The notes below the pieces were generated by a model, which saw nothing but the letters and a program-made list of their open reading frames with translations, did no database searches and had not been told where the DNA came from. A DNA stretch of 64,000 bases from Distichodus sexfasciatus (lineage: Eukaryota > Chordata > Actinopteri > Characiformes > Distichodontidae), in NCBI GenBank assembly GCA_032718565.1, contig JAVGVS010000004.1, positions 9,588,083 to 9,652,082 on the forward strand, read 5' to 3'. The position numbers were made by a program, and so were the translations under genes. This document shows, one piece after another, positions 10,275 to 23,390 of this stretch (its first letter is position 1; each line of letters starts with the position of its first letter).

Positions 10275-13200
10275 GATCTACACAAATGACACAAATTTAT
10301 TGTACAATATGTATTTTTGTATTTTACCTAAACACACATTCCCACATTCACCAAACAATCTTTAGACAAAATTTGTTCTTAAAACCCACCCGCAGTTTTC
10401 GCATAGATCCAGTGACAGTGCTAGACGAGATGAGAGTTCATTTAGTCAGAAATGCATCAGTTTATTTTAAGGTTGTTAAGTAGGTGCTTAAATATTTCCT
10501 GGTGCGCTATGCTGTAACTCATTGTGACTCATGTATTAATTTGGCTATTAATATTAACTTATTTGTGAAGGAGTATTATGAAAGTGTTACCTTTCACCAT
10601 GTAGAGCTTATAATGGTAGTGACAAAACCAGACTGGAATGTTACTGGAACCTCTTTGCCATCATCATCATCATATCTCTGCTGTACACCAGCCTGCCTTT
10701 TCATTTTAGGTAGAAAGAGAGAGAGAAAAAGACTATTTGTGCTAAAACTTACAGCTTTCTGTGTTTTTGTTTCTTGATTTCCACTTGATTTTTCTCACTA
10801 GCAGGTTGTTTTTTGCTGTTGTTCCATGAGGTGGTCCATGAGGATTGTAAAATGATACTGGTCAGTACCTTCCCAGGGTCATCACCATGACAAAAAAGGG
10901 CTCGGTCATGCACAGACGCACACGCACACACTGGCAAAGAGCTATGCCACCCACACACGAAGTAACCCGGACTCTTGCTGGAACAATTTAGGTTCATTTT
11001 ACACCTCTTAAATCAAGGCTGTAATAACTGTAAGAAACTCAAAACCTCGCCATGACAACAGATCTATAAAAAAATGTAAAAATATGATACAAGTTGTTTT
11101 CCATTTCCTCCCATATGTTCAAGTTCATCTGAAAAGTCTCACTGAAAAGGTTGAATATATACAAATGTGGCTTGTGTAACTTTCAAAAGAAGAAATTCGT
11201 TTGTAAAACCCGCTTACACAGTTTTTGCGAAGATTCACACTCTTAGATTAATTTACTGGCATTTTTTCAGTTATACAGGCATAAAATATTTCAAAGTAAA
11301 CTATTTTATCATTGTTTATAATGATTTTAGTCTTTTTACCAAACGTTCATTTTGAAATGAATAAACTAAAAGAGTAACAGTAAAATAACAAATTTGCAAT
11401 TTGGCAGTTTAAAAAATGTTGCAATTTTGACAGTCTTAGCTACTTTCTTTCAATCATTTTAAGAAGAATAATCCTCAATACAGTTGTGTAGGTTGCATTG
11501 ATATAGCCTAACAACAATTTTGTTTGATTTTTATTTTATTAGCATCCAGATATAGACTAGCTAAGCGAGAAATCTAAAAAATATTTTAGTTCTTGTTGCT
11601 TTGATTTGGAAACATTGGAGACACGTCTTGGTAGCTGAAGACTGAAACCTTCAATTCAGGAAATAACAAAAAGAGGCAGATATTCACTTGCTATCGTGTT
11701 GCTATACCAATGCCAAACTGATGTAGGATCACAGACTTCGTACAAATTTACTCCCTGTTTATTCACCTTTTTATATTTTTTTTAATGTAAAGTGTTGTGC
11801 AGTTACATATTAGAAACAACCAGTTATTCAGCCACTCACAAAATGGTACTCAAAGGTTTTTCCACAGCAAGTTTTTACATTTTCAAAAAAAAAAACGTCT
11901 CAATATTATTCAAAATAGACACTATATTCTAGTTTTTCTTCTTCTGTCCACTTCTTAGACAGTTCCACAGTTTTCTTTGTAGAGACTTAGTTCTTAGCTT
12001 AAAATTTGGAGAAATTGGGGAGAAATGTGCTTTTAATTTTCTTGTCAATAGCTGAACTGCATTCCTCTTTGTAAAACTACTGGCTACTATTTCTGGAGAA
12101 CCATAATTCTATGGACTAATGGAAAATGGAATGTGTTTATAATTTCTCCTTTTTTCCATTTCACACCTTTTTCACCATTTTATTCCTTTCTGCTTCTATA
12201 GCACAGTGCAATTATGCGGTTTCTCCAGAAATTGTCTGCTTAGAACAATCATTCATTCAATGACATTCTAGGGATTAACAAAGAATACAATCTGCAGTTT
12301 ATGAATTAAATGGAAATGTAGTATAAACCTATGGTGTGCAAAAAATCTTTTGGGATCTCATTAAAAGTACTAATTAAATTAAATGTACTAATTGCAGAAA
12401 ACATAATGCTAAAATCATTATTTTAAAAAATTATCCACTAAGAATTCCAGGTCTCGCTGAGGCACTGTGACAATTGGTCTTGGTTTTAATCACATTCGAC
12501 TGATTTCCTTGACTTTAGTGTTGTAACATGGATTTTAATGAAGGTCTTTTTTTGTCCTTTCTTTAAGAGAGGCTTTTTTATATTTTCTTACCAAGAAGTG
12601 ATATGCTATTGTTCTATTTTATTCCAGATTAGATTGTAGCACTTAAATGTTTTTGTATCAAGTGCCTGAGAGCAAAGTGAGATGTCTTGGTTTGCATTTG
12701 TGCATTTGTGTTCACTGTTATTATTATTATTATTTTTTATATATGTTTATATATACAGTACACGCCCAGTAGATGTAAACCAGGTCAGTGCTGGAACAAA
12801 GCTGTTCCTGTTCTAATAATGTGTTTCTGACATAATAATCTTCTTCTCAGTTGGTGAAACAGTCATGATACTTTTTTTTTTTTTTTTAACAAACATGTTG
12901 CTTGATGTGTTCGGAGTAAAAAAAAAAGGGAAGTATGTATTTTTGCCAAACGTTGACCAGTTTTCGAAATTCACAATTAAATGTGCAGCAAATTTGATTA
13001 TTTATTTCCCACCACACCTTCAACAATACCTTGTTAAACAGCAATGACCATAATCAACAATATTGTCATATTATTGATGTATGATAACATTGAACAACAA
13101 AATGTCAATTTACTGCCAAATTTAACCATAACTAATTTTGGAAGTTACTATTATGGGGTTATTTTTTGCAAATACAAGTTACAAAGAATGTTAAAAACAG

Positions 13201-13984
13201 ACACGAAAGAGGCAAACAGCATTGGAGGACTGTGTCGGCAATAATGCTTTGCGGCAGAAAAAATGTAACGATTTTTGCGTTTAAAAACCTTACCTCGCAC
13301 CTTCCATGTGTAGCAAAACCCAAAAAACAGTTACAAAATTTGCCTGGAACAAAGCATTGTTGACGATGGCGTGAGCGATCTTGTACAGATTTGTTTTAAA
13401 TTCCGAATGCAACAGCGTAAGAATTTTTAAAATTGCTCAACATTTGCCAAAGTTATTGTCCTTTTTTGACTCTGTGTATGTTATTGGTTAATTATAGCTT
13501 TTGTTATAAGATGGGATATAAAACTTATAGAGGGATGTCCATCACAGAAACAAAGAGAATCCAAAGGGCAAGCTGCATTCTGACAATCATTTCGAAAATT
13601 TGTGTGGCCTTTTTAAGGACGTGGTGTATTTAGAAGTCAGCGTTCATTGCTAAAAGGCAGGGCATGGGAGGAGCCTCTTAGATTAGCATGCAAAAAAATA
13701 AACATGTAAATGAAGATCAATTTGGGAGTTTTGGGAGTGCCGAAGATAAACAACGGGTGAGTTGAATTGTGGGTATGTTTCGGAAAAAATAACCTGTACA
13801 AACATTCTGAATGTTGATGTATTTACTTCTGTGTACGCTGTATCATATAAATGTGAATTTCGCTAGAAACCCTAGTTCTGGATTGATGCAGTTAAACTAT
13901 TAAAAAATGGGAAAGTTAATAAAGTAACTCAGATTAGAACTCCACAACTCTGTGTACAATTTTCTTTTTTCCAGTTGGGATGTG
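10275..13984. other. intergenic, no gene recognised
   Basis: AT-rich sequence with short A/T homopolymers. Part may be ngfr 3' UTR; an AATAAA lies at 11360, but nothing confirms its use. Open frames up to 97 codons show no family signature. Confidence 0.5.
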
Positions 13985-14345
13985 TTTTTAGTGAGTGATT
14001 ATTTGTCATTATGAACACACCACAGCACGCAGTACAGCATAGCACACAGCTCACCGCAACGAAATGTGACCTCTGCATTTGACACTGTGTCTGTGAAGGA
14101 GTAGAGGACAGTTTTTGGCAGCACCCGAGGAGCAGTCTTCAGTGGCTTCTCTACCGTTCTGGGACTTGAACCCATGGCCATTGTAGTGGGGTGAAAAGTG
14201 GGACTGACTTAACAGGGCCCCAAGTAAGGGAAGGGCACTTGAGAAGTGCCTGGCGACTGCTCGTGTATAGGGCCCAGAATTTGGTACTTGAAACACCGAC
14301 CTTCCGATATTGGGACCAACTCTCTAACCACTATGCTACCAGCTG
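13985..14345 (-). mobile_element. SINE family A copy split by a hAT MITE
   Basis: The minus-strand SINE is visible at 13985-14175 ('gtgattatttgtcattatga', 'cttgaacc') and 14290-14345 ('accgaccttccgatat ... agctgccc'). Between them is about 115 bp similar to the MITE at 41452-41602 (gtagtggggtgaaaagtggg ... gtatagggcccagaatttgg), flanked by cttgaacc and cttgaaac, a 7/8 match. Confidence 0.65.
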
Positions 14346-14404
14346 CCCTGTTTTAGTAAGGTCTGGTTTGAGGTAAAATAAATGTGTTAAGTAGAAACGT
14401 GTCA

Positions 14405-14567
14405 TGTATAAATCTAGAATCTAGGATATCAGTCCCTGCTGGATCAAGAGGTAGGGGGTTTGAATCTGATCTTCAGCATTACCATCATTGGGTCCCAAGT
14501 TCAGAACCTGATATTAGGAGATGGAAGTCACTCTGGATAAGAGTGTCTGCTAAATACTGTAATGGTA
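14405..14567 (+). mobile_element. SINE family B copy
   Basis: Contains 'ggtagggggtttgaatctga' (B-box-like) and the tail 'actctggataagagtgtctg', matching in the opposite orientation the copy at 10057-10255. Confidence 0.6.
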
Positions 14568-14672
14568 AAGGATTCAGTCAGATAAACAACATTTGGAACA
14601 AATTTGGTCACATGATAAATAAATGTATTTTTGCATTAGATTAATTGTGTATGTGTGTGTGTGTGGGGCAGA

Positions 14673-14910
14673 GGGTAGTGTAACAGGGTGTTCGCTCAGC
14701 GATTGGTAGGTCGCCAATCCCAAACTGGTAAAGGTATCACTGAAATAGTCATAAGCATGGTGCCATCCCCAAGCACTGTTCCTGGGTGCTGCCCATGTCA
14801 GCCGCCCACTGCTTCTTCGTGGATGGGTCAAATGTAGAGGTCACCTTTTGTTGTGGTGCACTGTGTGCTGTGCTGTGAAGTGTTCACAATTACATATAAT
14901 AAATCACTTA
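14673..14910 (+). mobile_element. SINE family A copy
   Basis: Starts 'gggtagtgtaacaggg'; the body has 'ccaagcactgttcctgg' and 'gtggtgcactgtgtgctgtg', ending 'ataataaatcact'. Confidence 0.7.
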
Positions 14911-15767
14911 AATTCAGATTGTTTTTTAAGAATGTCTCCTCTTAATTGTTTTCTTTCACAGCAAAAAGGGATATGATAAATATGATATGATAAATATGAT
15001 AAATATGTTTACATGTTTGCATTTTCTGTAACTTAATGTAAGTTAATGCTAAAAGTTTAAACATTACCAGATGATTTATATTCAGAAAAAGGAATGTTTA
15101 AAAGGAATGTTACATCAAATGTGTGAAAGGGATTACACTAGACCTTGACACGGCAGAGTAAACTTTCCGCCTCACTTCTGCAGTCGTAGGTGAGAAGTGG
15201 TGTAATTTATGAGTTAAGATTTGTAAGGTACAGTTTTGTAGCTTTCTCATAACACACTAGTGATGAAATGGTCCTATTTGTCATTTGACACAATTATTTT
15301 GCTTTATTCTTTTGCCCATTTTTCAGCTGGGTCACGGTTACTGCTGACGTTTTCATTCTGTGCAGTTTCCTTACATATGGCAAACATTTAACGAACGTGC
15401 AGAACATACAGAACGTGCAGAAATAGTTCTAACCACAAAAACTCTGATTTGTTAAATGCTAACCCAAAAACCCGCCCCTGCTGCAGGATAGGAGTGTAAT
15501 GAGAGAAGAGTGTAACTTCAGTCTACATTGATGTATCCAAAATGAAAACATCGATCACATATCATACATAAAAATGACATGCTTCATGTGATGTGAGATG
15601 AGTGGAAGTGTTATATCAAAATTTGAAATATGAAAAAATGTGGGATTTACCCCCCACCCCACTCTGCTGATTTCTGGAGATCGTTTGAGGTGATTTTAAC
15701 ACATGCAGACCAGCTGAAGCCTGCCTCACACACTGCTGTTGCACAACATTACAACTCCTTGCATTCG

Positions 15768-15769
15768 CG

Positions 15770-15807
<38 letters not shown>

Positions 15808-16736
15808 CCCTGTTGTATTCTTATTGTCTCTCAACCTCATTCTCTGTTTCGTATGATCTCTCTTACTCTCTCTATTTCTCCCACATTAGGAGTCTCAATC
15901 TCAATTTCTCTTTCACTCATATTCTCTGTCTGTCTCTCTCTGTCTCAGCGTCTGGTGTATCAGTCTCACTCCCTCTTCTATTCTGTCTCTCAATCTTCTC
16001 ATCTTCTCTCTTCTGTTCTCACTCTCATTCTCTCCTTTTAGCTCATGTGCTGTCTCAGTCTCACTCCTTCTCATATTTTCTCTCTTTAACCTCTTCATTT
16101 TTCTGTCTCTCTCTCCTTATCTCTTATTCTCTCTTTTATTTTCCTTTTCTCATTATCTAATTCTCTGTCATACACACCTCCTTTACGCATTCTCTCTCTC
16201 TGTCCCCAACTCTGTTTCACATTTTCTCTTTTTCAGTCTAATACACTCTCATTCTTCCTTCTTCTCTCTCCTCCTCTTTCTTATTCTTTCCTTCAGTCTT
16301 CCCTCTTTTATTCTCTTTCCTTCATTGTCTCATTGTCTGTCATATTGCCCTCCCAATCTTATTCTCACTCCCTCTCTCTCTGATTCACATCTCCATTTCC
16401 TGTTACAGTCAACATTATCTCATCAACATCCTCCATGAGTTGCACACAGTCAGACAGAGGGAGAGAGAGGGAGAAAGAGAGAGAGAGCTGTGAAAAGATG
16501 AAAGGCTGTATGGAGTAGAATGGTGTGTGAAGGAAACCTGAGCCAGTAGAGAGTGGTGTAAGACGAGAGTGCAGACACGACAATGAGGAAAAGGGACAGA
16601 CTGAACAGAGGAATACAAAGAGATCACCTCTAACTCACTGTGTATTTCTCTCTTGCTCTTTATTCTCAATGCCTCTCTCTCTACCTCTCCCTCTTTCTCT
16701 CTCTCACTCTCTCTCTTGTTCTCTCACCCCCTCTCA

Positions 16737-16773
<37 letters not shown>

Positions 16774-17007
16774 GGTGGCTTTCTGTCTCTCTCTATCACT
16801 ATCTCTAGCTCTCACACTCACTCACTCACTCACTCATTCCGTCTCTCTCTTGCTCTCATTTTCTCTATTTCCCTTATTTATTGTCTCAGTTTTATCTCCC
16901 CCATTATTCTGTCTCCTGATCTTCTTTATTTTATTCTTCCTTTCTCTCAATTTCTCTCTTTATATTCATCTCTGTCTGAGTCTCCATGGTATATCTGTTT
17001 CTTTCTG

Positions 17008-17040
<33 letters not shown>

Positions 17041-17180
17041 CTCAATCTCTCTCACCAACTCTCTTACTTTCACTCTTTTTTTCTCTCTCAGTCTCTCTCT
17101 CCCTCTCTCTCTTTTTCTTTTTATCTCTTTTTTCTGCTTTTGTTTCTCTGTCTTTCTGTCTTTCTCACTTTCTTTTACAC
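15768..17180. repeat. 1.4-kb polypyrimidine CT tract with a GA island
   Basis: Almost entirely C/T on the + strand (tctctctc, tttctctctc). A purine island (gagagagagggagaaagaga) at about 16455-16488 switches strand. Frames of up to 211 codons rich in Ser/Leu are translation artefacts of this repeat. Confidence 0.9.
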
Positions 17181-17472
17181 TTACACACACACTCCAACAA
17201 GAAGCTGCAGCTCGATTACAGTCAGCACAGGATTCGGAGTCATACAGATATAAGTTCAAACTCTTCTCTCCATGAGCGACAGATGGATCACTTGTTATTA
17301 ATGACTGGAGGACAGGAACTCCTGACTTCTACACTACTATGTAGAAGTCAGCTGTATTTGCTGTATTTTACTTTCCCTTTCCCTTTTCCCTAAACTATGA
17401 TAAACTGAAATTATGTTGATAAGTATTTAGAATGATTTCTTCATATATGGGCATTAAAATGAGTTTAGTGAA

Positions 17473-17900
17473 TTGAGTGATTGTCATTGTGAACACAGCA
17501 CGCAATGCACCACATCCAAATGTGAGCTCTGCATTTCACCCATCCATAAAGGCAGTGGGCAGCTAACAGTCAGCACCTGGGGAGAAGTGCTTGAGGACGT
17601 TTTCTTCTCATGAGTACCTCAGTGGTAACTTTACCAGCGCAGAATTTGAACCAGCAGCCCTCCTTCTGTCCACAAGGGCCAGTTGCTAGTAGTGGTTAAG
17701 GAGTTGGCCATGTGATCAAAAGTCCAGTACCAGTCAAGCAAACTCTCTGCTCCTGGGCGCTCTCCACTGCTCCTTCACTGTGCTGTGGTATGTTCACAAT
17801 GACAAATAATCCCAATCACAGGTCAAACTAACTGACCATTACACTACTGCTGTAATGGCCAGGCAGTTGGCCTGTGATAGGCATTATTTGTCATTGTGAA
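17473..17900. mobile_element. cluster of SINE family A fragments in both orientations
   Basis: 17473-17700 is a minus-strand copy ('gtgattgtcattgtgaacac' to 'gccagttgctagtagtgg'). 17700-17812 is a short + strand copy ending 'gttcacaatgacaaataatc'. 17855-17910 again reads 'gcattatttgtcattgtgaa'. They form an imperfect head-to-head arrangement. Confidence 0.6.
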
Positions 17901-18398
17901 CACACCACATCGGTATCTTTCAGGACACAGAAGCAGGAGTGAACAAGAACATAACATGACTTTAACAATAGAAGCAAAATGAAAAGAGCACACACACAAT
18001 TTTAGACACAGGCTTGTTCTAAAGGTAAAATTCCCCATGAAGTCCCAAAAAATTTGTAAAACAAAAAGAATCCAAAAATGCATATTCAAAACAAAAGTTT
18101 AAGAACATATTGCCCAAAAGCAGGTTCAAAATGTAAACTCCAAAAAACCAAGAGTAACTTAAGCTAAGATCCAAATAGGTGGAATAGACTTCCTCTAGTC
18201 AGCTGGAAATGGAAGCAGGGTTTCCAATGAAGAGAGTGAGGTGGCGGCTGGAGGTGGCGGTGGTGGATCTGCATGAGTGTGATGGTTGCCAGACTGTGAG
18301 TTCCAGGTCAGAACGAATTTCAAAAGAAGGGGAAAAAGGTGGATTAACTACACGACAATGAGAACATAAATTTAACAACCAATAAGAGGATGAACTAA

Positions 18399-18437
18399 CC
18401 CTCGCTTGTTTCAGTTTCACACTGAAACAAGCGAGGG
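18399..18437. repeat. perfect 17-bp inverted repeat, 5-nt loop
   Basis: CCCTCGCTTGTTTCAGT at 18399-18415 is the exact reverse complement of 18421-18437, separated by ttcac. No surrounding feature explains it. Confidence 0.9.
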
Positions 18438-18504
18438 AGAAAAGCAAAAGGGCAAGCCTAGCTCAGTACTCTGGTGATCTGGACCACTGGAAATGAGGCA
18501 GAGG

Positions 18505-19051
18505 TGCACTACTAGACAAAAGTTTGGACACACGTTCTCATTCTTTTTTATATTAATTTCTACATTGTAGATTAATATAAAATACATAAAACAATGCAGA
18601 TGTTAAAGTGTTTTTTTTTTAAGTTCTTAAAATTTTATGTCTTTCTTGCCATAATGTGGAGTAGAACAGCTATAGAATAGGGCTGTTTACTGTATATGTA
18701 GAGGTGTGTACCAACCCTTTCTCCACACAACACAAATGTTCCTCGCAAACACATTTATAAGGCAAGAAATTCCACAAATTAACTCAGGCAGACCTATTAA
18801 TTGGAAGTCATTCCAGGCAAATAACTCATGAAAGTGACTGAGAAGTTGCCAAGAGTGAGCCAAGCTGTCATCAGGTGGAAACTTTGAAGAATCAAAAATG
18901 GAAAATATTCTGGTTTATCACTTTTTTGTTTACTGCATAATTGCATAAGTGTTTCTTTATTGTTTTGATGTCCTCAATATAAATCTCCAGTGTAGAAAAT
19001 AAAGGAAAAACCATTTAATGAGGTGTTTCCAAATTCTTGACTAGTAGTGCA
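18505..19051. mobile_element. Tc1-like nonautonomous element
   Basis: Inverted ends TGCACTACTAGACAAAAG and CTTGACTAGTAGTGCA. The internal part around 18770-18890 (attccaggcaaataactcat, gccaagagtgagccaagctg) resembles the 5' non-coding and early coding part of fish Tc1 elements. No intact transposase. Confidence 0.7.
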
Positions 19052-19080
19052 TTTAATTACACGCACTAATAAAATACCTT

Positions 19081-19440
19081 GGGGCGGCACGGTGGCGCTA
19101 ACCACTGCAATGCTGCCTCACAGCGAGAAGGTCCTGGGTTCGAACCTCGGGGACGGCCGTAGGGCCTTTCTGTGTGGACTTTGCTTGCTCTCCCTGTGTT
19201 CACGTGCGTTTTCTCCGGGTGCTCCGGTTTCCTCCCACAGTCCATGCAATATAGGTTAATTGGTGACTCTAAATTGGCCCCGTAAGATGTGATTGTGTGA
19301 GTGTGTGTGTCCTTTGGTGTGTTGGCGCCTGCCCAGGGTTGGTCCCCACCTTGCACCCGTTGGTTTCCGGGATAAGCTCCGGTCCCCCCGCGCCCTCAGT
19401 TGGGATGAAGCAGTTTGGAAAATGAATGAATGAATGAATA
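19081..19440 (+). mobile_element. family C SINE-like repeat, near full length
   Basis: Begins GGGGCGGCACGGTGGCGCTA. It has a tRNA-like B box (GGGTTCGAACC), 'tttcctcccacagtcc', and 'ggttaattggtgactctaaa', and ends in a (TGAA)n tail. This is the best copy in the window; others are at 9757, 20633, 23075, 39060 and 47436. Confidence 0.8.
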
Positions 19441-20632
19441 ATATACCTTACTCTAGAATTAAACATGACATTAATTTGACATGATGTCTTTTTGGTAATT
19501 GTCCATGAAATCATGAGCAATAAATGACTTAATATAAAAAAGCAATAATAGTTGATCTTCCAAAAAAAAGCTAAAATAATTATTATGCATCAACTGATGC
19601 CTTGACTGACATGCTTTAAAATTCTATGATCTACACAGTAAAAAAGCCAACTTGCAAAAAGCTTTCTAAGTGAATATAATTGAGTGAAATTAACAACATT
19701 TTTCAAATTGCTAAAGTTAACAAGTAAAGTTTAATTCGTCAACTATATGTTATGTTTAAAACCTAATGCATTTTTATGTACAAAACTGTACTTTCTATGA
19801 GACAAAGAATGCACGTTCAGAAGTATACTTTTGTAGCTTTGCTTTTTAATGAACTTCATTTAATTGTTTTAGACTTTTTTAGACATAGAACAAAACAAGT
19901 TGTTTCTACACTATTTTAACTAACTGTGGATGGTTTCTTTATTATTGATGTAATGTGACCTCTTAATGATGTGACTTCTTTTTTTTGTTTAAAAATTGAA
20001 CCTGCACATGCACAGGGAATGTATGTAATCTTTTTTACTTTTGTAGAATGCAACAAAAATATATCCATGGTTAAATTACTGAGCTGTCAGCTGTCTTGTT
20101 TGACAGACGAGTCTGAGATTGGTGAGGTATGACATGAAATATTACTACACTGTGTTACAACCAACTGACTTGTTCGTGAGTGATTCATTTTTGGGGTTAA
20201 GTTTGAAGCTATCAGTCATCGACCAAAGAATTTTGCTTGTGGGGGGAATGTAAAGTAGACACACACACACACACCAAGCCACACTTTCAGCTTGGTCAGC
20301 ATGAAAGAAGGTGATGCAGAAATGTTTGCTCTCACTTTGAAATAACTGCTATTAGTTATGATCTGACAAAAAACTAGTTCTTACCGTTCATTTTCTCGTT
20401 CTTGTTCTCCTTTTGTTTCTTGTTTTTCACTGTTTTTGGCACCTAATTCTCTCCACAGTTGATACTGTAGAAACACCATTCACAGCTTAAGATGTTCAAC
20501 ACAGATTTTCAGGTTAACAGCATTTTTAACTTCACCTGTCAGTGGTCTTAATGTTATGAATTCTTGCATATTTTTTGCATATAATTTAAGTTATGATAAA
20601 AATGTAATTGTTTCCAAACTGCTTAATACCAA

Positions 20633-20892
20633 AGTGGGCCGCGGGGGAACAGAGCTATGGGCAGGTGAGACACTGCAGGGCACACACACAAACACACTCA
20701 CATTCACACTTTATGGGGGCAATTTAGGGTCACCAAATAACCTATATTGCATGCCTTTGGACTGTGGCAAAAATCCGGAGCACCGAAAACCCCCACAAAC
20801 AGGGTGAGAGCATGCAAACTCCACACAGAAATCTACCCTGGACCTTCTCTCTGTGAGGCAGCAGTGCTAACTTCTGTGCCATCGTGCTGCCC
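20633..20892 (-). mobile_element. family C SINE-like repeat copy
   Basis: Minus-strand copy: 'cactcacattcacacttta', 'gcctttggactgtgg' and the head 'gtgctgccc' at its + strand right end. The distal tail is missing. Confidence 0.7.
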
Positions 20893-21629
20893 TAATTTCA
20901 CAAATTTCTTTAACAAAGTTAGAAGCAGTGTTGGCAAGGTTGCTTTTAAAATGCATTCCACTACAGAATACATGGCCTAAAATGTAATTTGTAACATATT
21001 CCGTTAGATTGCTCAATATGAGTAACATATTATGAATACTTTGGATTACTTCTACATTGTCTTGATTTTTGTATGAAGGTATCAATCATACCCTGCACGG
21101 TTATATTCCACCTCTTTCTTATTTAAACTCTTACAGTCCTTAGAGAATTTGGACCTTTGTTTTTAGGCTTATTCTAGTGTGTGTAGAAGTTAGTCATACA
21201 TGCGACTGTGGTTTTCAGGACATTCTGCACTGCTCAGATGTGTCATAGTTTGATGTGTAAATGCCCATCAGCACATTTCTGATGAAAACTGATTTGTGTC
21301 TGTAGAATTTTATTTTACCTTTTTATAACTTTATGTATTATAAAACTGCTAGCAGTATAGATATAACTTTACAAATAGTGTCTGTTTTATTGGCTTGCAG
21401 AGTTTTTATTATGCAGAGACATTCTCTGGTGTAGTACTGTCAGGAAAAATAAGGTTAATGACAGACAGAAACACTTCTTTATCCATTTGGAATCCATCTG
21501 GATATAGAATAAAATTATTTAATAACAAATAATGCATTTATGTATTATAATGTATTTTTTTCTCCTATTAATGAGTCTCTAATATTATAAAATAGACAAG
21601 AAATATTTTCTGATTGAAAATTAAGAAAT

Positions 21630-21870
21630 ACTGGAGTCCTGGCAGGTTCTGAGCCAAATTGGATTCATTTTGGTATATAAAAAGAGCTGCTTTTGGCCTT
21701 TCTAGTAGAGAACTACATTTCCCACAATCCCTCGTGTGCCACTCCGAACCACGTCACAATAATGTGATGAACGTGTCCCTGAGTAAATAATGAAAATATC
21801 AAGTAAATGGCTGTATTTTTAGTAGAACGCTGGTTGTTTTTGTTAACTATCAGTTTATGCATGGAATTAC
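21630..21870. repeat. dispersed repeat shared with 27950-28190
   Basis: 'gagaactacatttcccacaa' followed by 'ccacgtcacaata' and 'agaacgctggttgt' has a clear diverged counterpart at about 28017-28155, inside a hAT element there. Probably a fragment of the same family. Confidence 0.55.
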
Positions 21871-23074
21871 TTACAAATAATTTCACATACAGAGGAATCA
21901 ATATAATGTCTGTTAAGTTCAAAGTCTTGTGATTCTGATTGTATGTGTGTGGTTTCTGTATGTTAAAAGAATTCTGAGTTATTTATAACTTTACCAAATT
22001 GTGTTCGTCAACATTGAAAGGTTAATGTGAAGTGTTGTCTGTATTTCCATGACAGAAGTGTGTTTCTTCCCTGGCTCTGTCGTGCTGGCTCCAACTCTGA
22101 CTCCTCCATTGTATGACTGTGGCAACTTACGTTAAATAGGTGCTTACATTAGAATCATTGGTTGCTGTTCAGAAGGGCTTCTGGTAAAGAATGGAATTGC
22201 CAAAAATTTATTAGGATGAACATGTGAAACAGAAAAATATTGTCATATGATCCGTAATTTTTTTTACAATGTAATTGTATTAAAATGACCATCTATTTAA
22301 ACTGTAATGTAACGGAATACGGTTACTCATAATTTGCAATCTGAATATGTAAGATTATAAATTCTGTTACTCCCCAACACTGGTTAGAAGTGGGTTTCAT
22401 AGTTAATCCTTCATCTCAGGGTCTTATTGTCGTAATATATGGAGCTCTGAACTTGGTCTGGGACATAAACATAACATTTGCTTTTTAGTCATATATTATA
22501 CTCACACATGAAGAAAATGAAATATTAACATGCTTCTGTAGTCAGATATTTGTGTAAAACTACACTTACACTAACCAGCATAGTGCACCACAGAGCAGGA
22601 GGAAAATACTTTTTGCCCGTTGGGGACTGTGTTCTTGTGATTTTTTTTGCCCTAACCCTAACCCTGGCTGAAAGATTGAATTTTTCCGACGAGAAACGTG
22701 TATATTCAGGAGCCAAACCCTCCCTCGGGAGCTACATTAGGGCTGTTTGGGAAGAGAAACTTTGGGAATGATCTCGTCTAAACTGTATAATAAACATTCA
22801 GCTCATGTTGGTATGAAACTTGCATTTTCAGAAAGTGTTATCAGGCTTCATAAATTAGCAAATGTGGCTAACAATAAATGAAATTTAGAGAGAAACTGTT
22901 AGCATGCTTTAAGAGAACTGAAAGCTAGAATAAAACATGCATTTAACACATTTCTCATTTAATGTTTATATGAGTCATTGCCGTTATAATCTTTCATGCG
23001 AATAGTATGTTTTAATAGAACTGCGTAGCATGTTAGATAACAGTTAGCATGTTTAAAGAGGACAAGTTTGCATG

Positions 23075-23390
23075 TGGCCCTGGGTTCGATCCCCGGGTTG
23101 ACTGTGTGGAGTTTGCTTGCTCTCCCCGTGTTTGCGTGGGTGCTCCCGTTTACTTCCACAGTTCAAAAGCATGCAATATAGGTTAATTGGCAGCTTTAAA
23201 TTGGCCCCGTAAGGTGTGAATGAGATTGTGATTGTGTGTGTGCCCTGCAGTGTGTTGGTGTCTGCCCAGGGTTGGTCCCAGCCTTGTGCCCGCAAGTTCC
23301 CAGAATAGGCTCAGGTCCTCCGCAACCCTACTTGGGATTAACTGGTTCGGATAATGAATTAAAGACAGAATGAATGACTGAATGAATGAA
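23075..23390 (+). mobile_element. family C SINE-like repeat, 5'-truncated
   Basis: Starts at 'ggccctgggttcgatccccg', lacks the GGCGGCACGG head, and continues to a (TGAA)n-like tail. Confidence 0.7.

Noticed and set aside
13166..13363. 65-codon frames at 13.0-13.6 kb
   Set aside because: Overlapping chance frames in AT-rich DNA without conserved pattern.
14641..14670. (TG)n near 14650 as a regulatory repeat
   Set aside because: Short, at a SINE boundary, with nothing nearby to regulate.
16640..17393. Long Ser/Leu-rich open frames of up to 211 codons
   Set aside because: They are translations of the CT polypyrimidine tract, open in all three frames, with no domain.
19081..19150. A tRNA gene at the GGGTTCGAACC box
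   Set aside because: Same reason: head of a multi-copy repeat continuing for 350 bp.
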